Of a DNA stretch of 64,000 nucleotides, positions 35,853 to 46,401 are shown one piece after another. Positions within the stretch are counted from its first letter, which is position 1. Every line of letters starts with the position of its first letter. Both the position numbers and the translations under genes were made by a program. The stretch is from NCBI RefSeq assembly GCF_018691265.1, contig NW_024881313.1, positions 9,577,501 through 9,641,500 of the forward strand, written 5' to 3'. Source of the stretch: Tyto alba (taxonomy: Eukaryota > Chordata > Aves > Strigiformes > Tytonidae). Below the pieces are notes generated by a model. It was not told the DNA's origin, ran no database searches, and saw nothing but the letters and a program-made list of their open reading frames with translations.

Positions 35853-36084
35853 ATACTCGAATTTCTCTCTTAAGATGCTGTTGTGCAGCAGCTTTTCCCT
35901 CCTCCTTAAATATGTTATCCCAGAGGTGCTACCACGACCAGTTGGCCTTGGCCAGCGGTGGGTCCAGCTTGGACCCGGCTGGCACTGGCTCTATCGGACA
36001 CAGGGGAAGCTCCGAGCAGCTTCTCACAGAAGCCCCCCCTGGAGCCCCGCCACTACCAAAACCTTGCCATGCAAACCCAATACA

Positions 36085-36440
36085 AGCAGAAGTGCTGTCT
36101 TGTGTGGTTCATCCCTCTGTCCTCTGTTTTTGTGGGAAGGGTGTCCACTGAGCAGTTAATCTTTCTTTAAATGACTGTGTTTACATGGTAGTTACATGGG
36201 ATTTGTGCTTCATTCTGGGGGGCATTATTTGATCGTTGTTTTTGGTATTCTTGATGCATTTGGGTAAGGAGGGAAAGGCACAACTGTCACTTCCCAGTGA
36301 TACTTAGGCTACATCTATACTGGTAAGTAAAACAGGCCGGGGATGGTTCTTCTGTCCTAGGGCTAAAAGGCACAGCATGCCTCATGTCCATATGGCTAAG
36401 CTCTCGTTTTCCCAAAAGAGGGTGGCCTCATTCAGACTGT
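36085..36440. other. Unique non-coding DNA right of the ERV
   Basis: Ordinary sequence between the ERV end and the CpG-rich patch. Nothing recognised. Confidence 0.6.
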
Positions 36441-36620
36441 CCCTTGGGATGGGTCCCTGGCCTGCGCTGCCCCCTGAACCGTGCCCAGCCATTGTCTGGG
36501 AGCGTGTCAGCTGGGGGGAGCCGGGCCGGGGCCGGGGCGCGGGCTCACAATGCAGCAGCGAGGGCAGGGCCGTGCCAGCACATGCCCTGGCCCGCTTCCC
36601 GCTCCTGGGACAAGCGTAAC
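36440..36620. promoter_or_regulatory. Small CpG-rich patch
   Basis: About 180 bases of GC-rich sequence with clustered CpG and GC-box-like GGGGCCGGGGC. Too short for a standard CpG island. Three overlapping open frames here look like composition artefacts. It could be a minor promoter or a GC-rich spot. Confidence 0.25.
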
Positions 36621-36639
36621 GGTTAACGCTGGTGTTCCC

Positions 36640-38150
36640 TAAGTTTAGCAGCATCTTTAAATCATGCTTTCAGCCGTATAATCGGGGCTAACATTACGAT
36701 TCTATTTATTTTTAAAAACTGTATTAAATGGAAAGTCAAATAATATTACAGCAAAACAGAGCGCAGATAATGGAACACAGCTGTTTTATTTTGGAGGGAT
36801 GCAGCACAAGGCAGAGGTAATACCTGCAGAGGCATTTTTTTTTTTTTTGAGCTAAAAAGCGTGGTGTGTTTTCCAAGCTATGCTTAAACAGAACTAGTAC
36901 ATATGTAAATTGAAATGCATGTATGTGAAGTTCCAGCTGGGGGGGAAAAAAAAAACCCTAAACAGATTGAAGCAAGGAAATGAATTGTTAGGGGAACGTC
37001 AGTAAATATTCAGATATCCTCACAGTTTCTTAAATAAATGCACATTTGTAAAATATCAGATTGCATATTCCAAACACAATTTTAACTCTGTCCCTGTATC
37101 CATTCCCAGTCTTATTCTGCAGACCAGAAAACCCCTACAGTCAGTAACTCTACATCAAATAAATTCTGAGTATGAGTTACAGCCATCACACAGTATGGTT
37201 ATGTTGGAATATTTTTACTATTTAATAACAGACAAAGTGGGTATTATTTTTTTTTTTGGAATCAAAGTGCTGTTATGTGGATTTATGGTTTATAAGGTTG
37301 GCAGCGTTTCTGAGTACTTTCTTTTCCAAAGTACATAAATATAAAGTGGTAAAAGTTTTGTTTTTAGCTTATAAATGTAGTTAATCATCTGTTCAAACAA
37401 TAAAAAATTCTATTTATTAACGGCCAAGAAATGTTAGGGGGTTTTGGTTTTTCTTTTTTTACAAGAGACTCATTTAAGTCAACTGGATGAAATGAATAGG
37501 CAGTGAATATCACAATGGTTTAGGGGGGATCATGGCACACCAGTTGATCATGTGGAACCTCAGTCATTAAGTCGTTACTGCCTCCGAGTCTTATTTAAAG
37601 GTCATGGTCTTTTTTAAGGATTTCGTTGATGAGGAAAAGAACTACTCGTGTTTGATCCATCCAGCACATGAATGGATGTGCGCTCACTGACTAGCGTGCT
37701 GAAGTGTGTTCTCTGCTTGGAATTTGCAGGGCTGAGCAGTGGGTGGGCAATAACGTGCGAGAGCTCTTGTGGGCTACATGAGGATTTGTATTGATCGTCC
37801 TGTTCTTACATCCTGTTTTTTATCGTGGTTACAATATATGCAAACACGTCAGGCAATTAGACATGTGAAGACCTGGTTCTGCTTGATGATTTGACTTCCT
37901 GCAACTAATAATGAGATTTTTTGAAAGATTTAGTGCTATGCCATTGAATGTAAAAGAGGATCGGAGGCCTGTATGTGCAATGGAGTTAGGTGTGGTAGCT
38001 TAAATTTGTCCTGGCATCCTACTTGAAGCCTCTTTGTAAGCACTATCAGCTGTAATCAGCACTGTTGCCAGAAATAACATGGCAGTGTCAGAAACATGGG
38101 TGTTTTAAGGGTATAGCCGGGGGACTTGAAGTGTTCACTTATTTGTTTAA
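36640..38150. promoter_or_regulatory. Possible conserved non-coding block
   Basis: Repeat-poor, AT-rich sequence with many homeodomain-like cores (for example TTAATCATC near 37381 and CAATTAG near 37854) and no long open frame. Its texture resembles conserved developmental regulatory DNA. This is a visual impression only. Confidence 0.12.
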
Positions 38151-39300
38151 CTTTAAATTAATAAAGACCCAAAAGATTCTTTTTCTTTGCTGGGTTGTTG
38201 TTGAATACTGTCGTTTTAATTCTTTCTAATTTTCTTTATAAACACTGCTAGCATCCAAATTACATATAACTACTTAGGAAAAAGCTAATTGTCTTCGTGG
38301 CACATTGAAAATACCCGCTTACGTGCACAATAATGGCCTAAAATGAAATAAATTCACAGCAGGATTCAGAGAAGAGGGAAGAATACTTAATATCTTAAGA
38401 TGACTTAACCATTGTGTCAGTTAGTGTTATGCCTTCACTTTGAACAATGTGTTCTCTTTCAGTTGCTAGAATTTCTTTTTCTGTTCTCTTTTTCATGATA
38501 ATAAGGACTAGAAACGATCAACAAAAGTTATAAATTATGCATAGGCTATGACCACTGGATACTACAATAATGATTCCTAGCATAAGAGTGAGTTTTGATT
38601 CTCAGAAAGATACAGGATATACAATGATTTTTAAATTCCTGGAAGAGTCCAGTTCTTCATGTTATTTACTACCACTTTCCAGTAAGTCTGTGGCTGTGAG
38701 AATAAAGCAAGTTAGGATTGGCACGTATTTGACCTCTGTGGCACCGATTTCTCCTGCACTCAGAGACTGGCTCGTAGGCCCAGGTGCTGGACACTCTTCA
38801 ATGAAGAGGTGACCCTGAGATCAGACAGTGTTACCGGAAGGAAAAAAGGCATAAATCTAAAAATTAGTAACCCCTATGATAAATATTTTAAAGGATTGCC
38901 CTGTTGGAAGCTTCAGTACGTGCTTCACAATGTCATTTAACCATCAACTGTAACTGTATAAAATTAAGAAAATCTTTTCTATTACATTTGTTATCTTAAA
39001 TCAGAAAATGTATATTCACTTAAAGAATACATTTCTGGTGTATTTCTAAAAACAGACTTACAGGAACCTGTCCTTCACAGGGGCCAGTCCTGTCTGACAG
39101 TTCCTTGTTCCTGCCATTATATTGATTGATTCTAAGAAAGACAGGAACCAGTAGTTTTCCTGAATAGTTATAACAATAGTATCAATAATCAGGTTATTAG
39201 AAGTGAAGTAATTGTAAAACTTGCAAATGCATTTTAATTTGTGTTGCTTACATTTGTGTTTCTCTTTTTGAACAATTTACATTTCACCAGTCGATTTCAG
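38150..39300. other. Unique non-coding DNA
   Basis: AT-rich, with no gene or repeat recognised. Confidence 0.55.
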
Positions 39301-39406
39301 TGTGGCTTATAGACCAGTTCTGCATGCAGGTTTCTGTACACATTACTGTGCCGCATTGCCTGCATTACAAACACTACTCGTAATTTTTTGCATGTCTTTC
39401 CTTCAG

Positions 39407-39511
39407 AACCTGGAAGTTAGCACTAAACCCTTAGATTTAGCTTTAGAAAAAGCCTTTTTCAGTCTAAAGGAATCCTACCGTGTCACTTTCAATCCCTCCT
39501 GTGAAAGTTAA
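39407..39511 (+). CDS. Weak candidate terminal exon, unknown protein
   Basis: A pyrimidine-rich tract and CAG (ending 39406) precede an open stretch of 34 codons ending in TAA. It starts NLEVSTKPLDLALEKAFF and its composition is protein-like. No good donor follows, so it would have to be a last exon. No similarity to a known family is recognised. A chance acceptor with a short open frame is quite possible at this length. Confidence 0.15.
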   Translation, partial: NLEVSTKPLDLALEKAFFSLKESYRVTFNPSCES

Positions 39512-40215
39512 ATTTCTTTCTCTTGCTTCCTTTTATGTTCAAAAACTTAAATAATTTATTACTGCAAAGGAATGTGTATTGAATCCAGTAACCAACAGAG
39601 GATGTGGAAAGATTTATTGGGAGAAACATTAAGAGCATTCCTGGCCAGGTGCATTTTATTTCTTCTTTGTGAAATGGGAAAAAAAAAAAAAGTTATATAT
39701 ACCTCCAGCCAACTTCAGATATGGCTGGAAGCCCATTTGGAAAACAGTGTCTGTAATGGTGAAGTGCTTCTTGAGACAAACTGAACAAAAAGCGAGGAGG
39801 GGCACAAAGAGATTGGCATTGCTGAATAGCAGGAAACCTGTAGCTGGATCTTGAAAGCAACTGCAGTGTTTGCCGCCTGAGTGGGTGTATGCACTTGACT
39901 TCTGTTCTCCTTGTACGTTATGCAGAAACTTGTACCCATGGGAAAGGAGGGAGTGAAACCCCTACCAAACTGGAGTAGTGGATTCTGAGTTCCTCTTTGC
40001 ACCCTCAGTCCATGACAGAAGGTACTGGGGGAGCAGGACTTGAGTACAGTTCTGCACTCCTTGCTTAACTGAATGGGAGGTGCCACTCAGTAAACAGCAA
40101 GACACAGCTGTGGTGAATATTTTTACTCTACAACAACTTTTTAGAATGCTAGGAAATAATTTTACTGCATATTAGAATAAATAACATGAATTTGTGAGGA
40201 GTGTAATCTTTTTTT

Positions 40216-40242
40216 GGGGGGGGTGGGGTGGGGAGTGGGGGG
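40216..40242 (+). repeat. G-run with G-quadruplex pattern
   Basis: Four runs of at least four G separated by T, T and AGT. The pattern fits a stable parallel G-quadruplex with very short loops. Preceded by a T run. Confidence 0.85.
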
Positions 40243-40435
40243 CTGTTACAAATTGTAACAGATTACTTATTTGGTGATTTTTAGGACAAAATTCTAGTCG
40301 AATACAAATATCATTTTTCCAGAAATGATAAAAGAATCAGGTATAAACTAGCTATTTCTAATTCTATCCAGTTACCTCTCTGGCAGGCATGTTTCCTGTC
40401 ATTTACTTAAAGCACAAAGTTAATAAGAGCATTAT

Positions 40436-40903
40436 CGTAGAATCAATGGTTTGGGCTGGAAGGGACCTTTAAAGGTCATCTAGTCCAACCCCCGCCCCTG
40501 CAATGAGCAGGGACATCTCCGACTAGATCAGGTTGCTCAGAGCCCCGTCCAACCTGACCTTGAATGTTTCCAGGGATGGGGCATCTACCAGCTCTCTGGG
40601 CAACCTGTGCCAGTGTTTCACCACCCACATCATAAAAAATTTCTTGCTTATATCTAGTCTGAATCTACCCTCTTTTAGTTTAAAACCATTATTCCCTGTC
40701 CTGTTGCTACAGGCCCACTAAAAAGTCCCTCCCCCATCTTTCTTATAAGCCCCATTTTAAGTATTGAAAGGCTGCAGTAAAGTCTTCCCAGAGCCTTCTC
40801 TTCCCCAGGCTCAACAGCCCCAACCCTCTCAGCCTGTCCTCATCAGAGAGGTGCTCCAGCCCCCTGAGCACCTTTGTGGCCTCCTCTGGACCCACTTCAA
40901 CAC
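40436..40903 (-). mobile_element. CR1 3' fragment
   Basis: Antisense CR1. Its 3' end lies at 40436 (GTAGAATCAATGGTTTGG, then GGAAGGGACCTTTAAAGG) and similarity runs through the 3' UTR and the end of RT to about 40903. It holds the family's blocks CTCTGGGCAACCTGTGCCAG and CTCTCAGCCTGTCCTCAT. It is heavily 5'-truncated, about 470 bp, with moderate divergence. Confidence 0.9.
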
Positions 40904-41264
40904 TGAGAGCGTTACATGGGCACCTTTCCCCTTTCAGTGTTTCCTTCAACCCCAGATTCTTAATCTTCAGCTCCCCTCTGTGCCAGATGAATAGGTAGGT
41001 CTCTTCAGCAGAAGCTTTAGTCCTTAAAAAGCAGCCTTTAACATTACAATTTTGTGTAAATTGTTGAAGTAATTTCCTCTGTCTCCATTAATCCACATTT
41101 CTTAAGCGTCCTCTACACATTCTTGCTTGATGCAGCATCACAGAAAAACAGTGGTGAAAAGGTACAGAATCAAACTGCTCCATCCTCCTGCCCCAGGCAG
41201 GGAGCTGTACCTGCATCCCGTGTTACAGGCAGGCAGCTCTCATGTTACAGGACCCTAATGTTGA
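40904..41264. other. Short unique spacer
   Basis: Nothing recognised between the two CR1-type fragments. Confidence 0.55.
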
Positions 41265-41480
41265 GTTTCCTTAATCTGTCCAATAATCTGTTCCATTGTA
41301 TACCAGTCCTTACTGTTAAAGCAAATTTCCCGACTTCTTATATCCCAGTTTAAGTTCCCTTAAGCCTGTTGCTTCCAGTTTTATCCATCATGCCTATGGA
41401 GAACAGCTCTTGCTTTCTCTTTGTAGCTCCCCTTCTGTATTTGAAACTCTTCTAGATTCTCCCTAGCGTTTTGTAGACCT
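41265..41480 (-). mobile_element. Old CR1/L3-like remnant
   Basis: Weak but continuous resemblance to the antisense 3' end of ancient CR1/L3 elements: CTGTCCAATAATCTGTTCCA near 41276, a block like CTGTTGCTTCC near 41368, and a block like CTCTTTGTAGC near 41419. Much more diverged than the other CR1 copies, so probably inserted before birds diversified. Boundaries are approximate. Confidence 0.55.
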
Positions 41481-42240
41481 TTTTCTCTCTTGCTTCACAT
41501 AAATTGTTCCTTCCTATTTCACTCTCCAGGGATGTGCCTGTGCCTGGCTACACCTATTGATATTTTCCCAGTGTGCAAATGAAAATGTTACTGGTAGCAA
41601 GAGGCCAACCTTTTATAGTCAATACAGTTGAGAAAACTTGGCAATTAGACAAAGAAGTCTTTCAAATGTGATCTGGAGTGCTCAGTTAAAAGCACAGAAT
41701 CAAAGTCTCATTTTATTGCTTCTTCCTGTGTTGATCTCTACACTTGCCTATCAAAACCAGACTACTTTTTAAAGTTGTTTGATACAAAGATCAGCCTAAA
41801 CTACTGAAGCCCCAGTGCTTAAATGCCTTTATGCGTTTAAGTAGTTTGTAGACTACAGGTGGGATTCAGTAGGTGCTTAAAATTACAGGTCTTTAACGAT
41901 GTTGCTCGATTAAATCCTTCATTCTGTTCTAAAGTTTTCAAACCCAAAATTTTGACTACCTTTTAGATTTTAAAAATCAGTTAGGAATCAAGTGACAGAA
42001 TCAAGATTCTATTTTGGTGATCTCTGGATAGATGGCATTAATTCTAGCAGTTAAAATACATTCCTTTTTTAAAAAAATAAATTATTTTTAAGTCATTGTG
42101 GAGATTGGAAAATGGACATTGCTATGAAATTGTGTTTCCTTAAAATACAAGTTTTAGAAGTTCTTCTAATAAGTACAAATAAATGTTTTTAATTTTTTCA
42201 ACAATCATATGGTAATTTTGCGTACTTGAAAATTGATTTT
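41481..42240. other. Unique AT-rich non-coding DNA
   Basis: No feature recognised. If the exon at 42309 is real this is intron. Confidence 0.5.
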
Positions 42241-42308
42241 AAATAGTTACTTTTTCCACTTTTGTTAACATACTGTCTTTCCCGCTCCCTGTTTTTTTTT
42301 TTTCCCAG

Positions 42309-42413
42309 GACCATTTGGTGCTTCAGGAGACAGTAAATTCTGCTGCTGCTCTTATCATGGCATTAATAAAGGATAGAAACCCGGAGCTCATTGGCCAGCT
42401 GTTGGTAGCATAA
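42309..42413 (+). CDS. Candidate last coding exon of a host gene, unidentified
   Basis: A strong acceptor (T-rich tract, then TTCCCAG ending at 42308) precedes 34 open codons and a TAA stop at 42411-42413. In the frame starting at the first exon base the product begins DHLVLQETVNSAAALIMA and ends NPELIGQLLVA, an amphipathic, helix-like sequence of normal composition. The other two frames close early (one after 8 codons, one after about 21). I do not recognise the protein. If real, the gene runs left to right, its earlier exons lie upstream, possibly outside the window, and the 3' UTR begins at 42414. No strong AATAAA closely follows; the nearest clear one is near 44140. Could be chance. Confidence 0.4.
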   Translation, partial: DHLVLQETVNSAAALIMALIKDRNPELIGQLLVA

Positions 42414-43140
42414 GACCATTAATCATGTGTAGCTTTTGGAAGTGTTTCTTTTTCATCATCCATTCACCAAAGGTCTTGAATCATTTTACCCTTTGATGAA
42501 AACTCTGGATTTATGACATTTACTATTAAGATCTTTTAACAACATATTTTTGATACTTAAAATGCAAGTCTGATGTTATGTATAAAGTGTAAAATGACAT
42601 ACAAATCATTCTGAGATATACTGGGTACATACAGTGAGGAATGATACTGAAACATTTTTGTTAGATACTGAGCATTTAAAAAGGTGCACAGGACACCAAA
42701 AGCATTCATGCAGAATTGTCTTTAACCCATGTATGTGTGTTGTACTCTAGAACTGCATGAAGTAAATTTTATTTAAGATAAAATAATGCTAAAGCACAGC
42801 TCATCTTCTTTATATGAAATTATTTCAAAAATGCTGCTATACCTATTAGTGAATGTGGAGTTCATTATACAGTGTAGCTTTCCTGACATCAACAGAAATG
42901 CAGATTGCAAGAAGCGTTTGAAGGGCCAGGTCCCCGTCCTCCATGGAAGGAAGGTACCCTCGAATCTAAGAAAAGATGTGCACGAGGACAACGAGGTGCT
43001 AAACCCCACATTTCCAGGTGCAGTATGCTCTGGCTGTAGCACTCCTTAGTGTTACACTTCTTCCAGTGTCTGAAGACCCATGTGCCACCATTCAGAACCA
43101 GCTCCAGTAGCTCCACTGAGTACTGTATTACACATACAGT

Positions 43141-43190
43141 TTGGGTTTGCACGTGCCTGTACGTGTGTGCAGGTGTGTGCGTATGCATGC
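43141..43190. repeat. GT-rich degenerate microsatellite
   Basis: Alternating purine-pyrimidine GT/GC/AT steps, for example TACGTGTGTGCAGGTGTGTG. Prone to Z-DNA. Confidence 0.7.
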
Positions 43191-44076
43191 TTACATGGAG
43201 AGAAAAGGGTTAAGACTGAAAAAAATGTTTTGCAACCCAATCTGTAGGTAATGGAGAAATGGGAAGATTCTGTTAGCTCATCTACAAGAATACAATTTTC
43301 ATCTCTTGCTAGTTAGTTAGTTAGCATATGTATGTATTAATTAGTAGTGAAGAGGACTGAGTCAAATATGTGCTACGCTGGTACTCAAGTGTGGAAAGTT
43401 GGGACAGGAAGGTGACATGGTGAGTGGTTATTATGTGGAGTATCTCCAGGTATCGCAACCACTAAGAGCAGTACAAGAAGAGGACAGTCCCTGAAAACAC
43501 CTGTCCTGCCCTCTGCATCAGACTCAGGAATTGCAGCTCTCCTTCAGTTTGTAAAGGGGCGAGGTTAATGTCTTAGGAACCTGCCACCGTTGGAATAAGG
43601 TCTTAGAGAAGTTTCCCCACCAGAACTGTCCAGTGAGTCCCCAATTCGGTCTGTCCTGAGCCAGAGTCGTCAGTTCAACATTTCCCTCTGAAACAAGCAT
43701 TCCTCCCTTACTCCCACCATGTTCCACTCCCTCTGGTGCTCAAACAAAACGTAGGATAGCATGATCCGTGCTTTCTCCCCTTTCCTTTCCTCTTTTCCTG
43801 ACTGCCTACATCTCTTGTAAATCCCTTTTAGAAGCTGATGTTGATCCCAGACTTCACGTCAAAGTAGAGAGTTGGTAGCTGCCTGTTTTGTATCCAAAGC
43901 ACACGTTTTCTTCCACACAGAAGTCACCTTAAGACAACTAACAAAGTTCTCATGCATCATCTGCTTTCTTCTTTGCTTCTCTCTCGTCTCTGATGAATGA
44001 TTTGTCCTTTTCTCACATTGGACAACATAAGCGTTCATATTAGCTCTGTGTGTGGCTATACAATAGGCATCTTTTA

Positions 44077-44079
<3 letters not shown>

Positions 44080-44109
<30 letters not shown>
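44080..44109. repeat. (AT)n microsatellite
   Basis: About 15 uninterrupted AT units. Confidence 0.93.
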
Positions 44110-44112
<3 letters not shown>

Positions 44113-44846
44113 TACCTGTTCATATGCAGAGTTCACAAATAAATGAGGAACTAAAGAATTTATTATTGGTATTAATAATTTAACAGGACAGCTTTCACAA
44201 ATAAGTTTTCTGAATACGCTTTTACGTTAATAAATTTGATGAAGGAATTTGCCTCGCAGGCTTTTAGAAGACATGGTGAAAGATGTCTCTTCACTGTATT
44301 TTGTGATTCTTCTTTGCTTGAAAACTAAAATACAATCTGTGATGTGTTTTCCCCAAATAATAAGCAAGTGAATTTAGAAAATCCTTCATGTTTTCTATCA
44401 ACTAATTTATAAATTTCAGTACTGCCTTAGCTTTGGTTTCTGTGTAACTTCCCATCTGCTGAAACAGAACCTTTTACTCTGTAGGGTTGTTTTACTTATC
44501 TCATTCTTTTAAAAGGATTTCAATCCAATTAAAAATATTACTTCAATGAATTGCTGTAATAAAAAATTGTATTATGGTTGTTTATGGACTTATTTTGAAA
44601 AGCAAACAGACAATACACAACAAAAAGTAAGTTTCAGGCCATCAAACATACTTAGCACTAATCTTAAGTGGAAGATAATAAGCTTTATTAATGTACTGTC
44701 AATCATTACTGGATTAAGCATTGTGGATTTTTTTTTTTATCTTTAACAATCTTTTTAAATAATTTGCAAACACTGAAAAATCTATTTTGCTGCAAGCAAA
44801 TACACCAACAGAACTACTAAAACAGATCATGAAATACTAGAACTGC

Positions 44847-44851
<5 letters not shown>

Positions 44852-44879
<28 letters not shown>
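44852..44879. repeat. Poly-A run (28 A) with A/C-rich tail
   Basis: 28 A followed by CCAAAACAACAAAAC-type sequence. It resembles a retroposon tail, but no body is recognised upstream. Confidence 0.9.
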
Positions 44880-44881
<2 letters not shown>

Positions 44882-45317
44882 AAAACAACAAAACAAAACA
44901 CCAAAACTGGACTGTGATTAATGCTATTGTGTATCCAAACCAAATTTAAATAGTCTTTTGGATGATTGTTAATACTTACAATGGGAATAAAGATATAAAA
45001 TGAAATTAAGAAACTGGTTGATTGTTTTTTTGTCTGTGCATAACTTCTCACAAATAGCAATATACATGAGAAACTTGGCAGCATTTTGTACACACATGCT
45101 GTTTTGAATTTAACTAGTGAATCAGTCACCACCCATATTGCTTTGAACATTTGGACAGAGATAACACAGAGTAAATAAAAGCTCAGACTCTGCCAGCCTT
45201 GCTTACCTTACTCCTCAGGCACTCTAATTAGTATTCCTTGGGTAGTGTTCATCAGGAAAGAGAATACAGAATATTGCCCTTGAAGTGCTTTTCATAATGC
45301 TTGGCTCTAAATTGGAG

Positions 45318-46401
45318 AGACATGGATTTGACAGATGAACCATTCAGTGGACAAGGAATTGGCTGGATGGCCACGCTCAAAGAGTTTCAGTCAATGGCTC
45401 GATGTCCAAGTGGAGAGCAGTGATGAGTGGCGTTCCTCAGGGGTCGGTGTTGGGACCGGTGATGTTTAACATCTTTGCTGGGGACACGGACAGTGGCACT
45501 GAGTGCACCCTCAGCAAGTTTGCTGGTGACCCCGAGCTGTGCGGTGCGGTCGCCGTGCTGGAGGGCAGGGATGCATCCAGAGGGGCCTGGACAGGCTGGA
45601 GAGGTGGGACTGTGTGAACCTCATGGAGTTCAACAAGGCCAAGGGCAAGGTCCTGCCCCTGGGTCGGGGCAATCCCAAGCACAGATACAGGCTGGGCCAT
45701 GTGTTGGGGGCAGCCCTGCAGAGGAGGAATTGGGGTTATTAGTGGCTGGAAAAGTGACTGTGAGCCAGCAATGTGTACTCGTGGTGCAGAAAGCCACCCG
45801 TGTCCTGGGCTGCATCAAGAGCAGTGTGGCCAGCAGGCTGAGGGGGGGGATTCTGCCCCTCTGCTCTGCTCTTGTGAGACCCTGCCTGGAGTACCGTGTC
45901 CAGCTGTGGGGCCCCCAACATAAAACAAACATGGATCTGCTCAGAGTCCAGAGGAGGTCATGAAGATGCTGGGGGGGCTGGAGCACCTCCCCTGTGAGGC
46001 CAGGCTGAGAGAGTTGGGGTTGTTCAGCCTGGAGAAGAGAAGGCTCCGGGGAGACCTTATAGCGGCCTGCCAGTGCTTAAAGGGGGCCTATAGGGAAGGT
46101 GGGGAGGGACTCTTCATCAGGGAGTGTAGGGATAGGATGAGGGGTAATGGTTTTAAACTGAAAGAGGGCAGATTTAGATTAGATATAAGAAGGAAATTAT
46201 TCACTGTGATGGTGGTGAGACACTGGCCCAGGGTGCCCAGAGCAGCTGCGGCTGCCCCCTCCCTGGAAGGGTTCAAGGCCAGGTTGGACGGGGCTGGGAG
46301 CACCCTGGGCTGGGGGAAGGGGGCCCTGCCCGGGGCAGGGGGGGTGGAACTGGGTGATATTTAAGGTCCCTTCCAACCCAAACCATTCTATGGTTCTATG
46401 A
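45318..46401 (+). mobile_element. CR1 retrotransposon, 5'-truncated, well preserved
   Basis: About 1.1 kb of sense CR1, starting inside the reverse transcriptase and ending in two ATTCTATG-type repeats (to 46401). It is closer to the common avian CR1 pattern than the other copies: long exact stretches such as AAGGTCCCTTCCAACCCAAA, and high GC with intact CpGs. This suggests a younger insertion. The 5' edge is approximate. Confidence 0.94.
45378..46364 (+). pseudogene. CR1 reverse transcriptase C-terminal half, broken
   Basis: The first segment (to 45617) has the conserved block [18 protein letters not shown], and a catalytic box reading FAGD where CR1 has FADD, so one catalytic Asp is lost. 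Small indels then move the frame: the next region reads through 45619-45963 and the C-terminal part through 45960-46364, with LGLFSLEKRRLRGDLIAA and the terminal block. Inactive on two counts, substitution and frameshifts. Confidence 0.88.

Larger units (their letters stand above)
31073..36084. mobile_element. Head-to-head chimera of two ERVs
   Basis: A plus-strand ERV (LTR A, primer site, tRNA-like sequence, pro-pol) abuts a minus-strand ERV end (LTR B, primer site, leader). The outer termini are TG at 31073 and CA at 36084, as for an integrated provirus. The flanking 5-mers are AGCAC (31068-31072) and AGCAG (36085-36089), matching at 4 of 5 positions. No second copy of either LTR is present. 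The junction lies between the pol stop at 34654 and the leader, about 34655-34860. The alternatives are one integration of a recombinant molecule, or insertion of B beside A followed by deletion. Confidence 0.7.
34948..36084 (-). mobile_element. LTR B (5' LTR of the minus-strand ERV), 1137 bp
   Basis: On the minus strand it starts TGTATTGGGTTTGCATGG at 36084 and ends CAACCCACCACA at 34948, next to a lysine-type primer site. A TATA-like box (ATATTTAAGG) is at 35913-35904 and AATAAA at 35135-35130, so about 750 bases lie between start site and polyadenylation signal, an unusually long R region. That region is GC-rich, carries a minisatellite and is open in one frame. The LTR is long for an avian ERV and unlike LTR A except for the terminal and spacer bases. 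Confidence 0.82.
42414..45317. other. Non-coding DNA; possible 3' UTR at its left end
   Basis: AT-rich. If the exon at 42309 is real, part of this is its 3' UTR; an AATAAA occurs near 44140. Contains GT-rich and AT microsatellites and a long A run, listed separately. No gene recognised. Confidence 0.5.

Noticed and set aside
35281..36159. 292-codon open frame on the plus strand, the longest in the window
   Set aside because: It runs antisense to LTR B through the GC-rich minisatellite, so it mirrors the composition of the LTR. It has no domain and extends past the LTR end into unrelated DNA.
44852..44910. A28 with A/C-rich tail as a SINE or processed pseudogene
   Set aside because: No recognisable body upstream and no flanking duplication; kept as a simple repeat.
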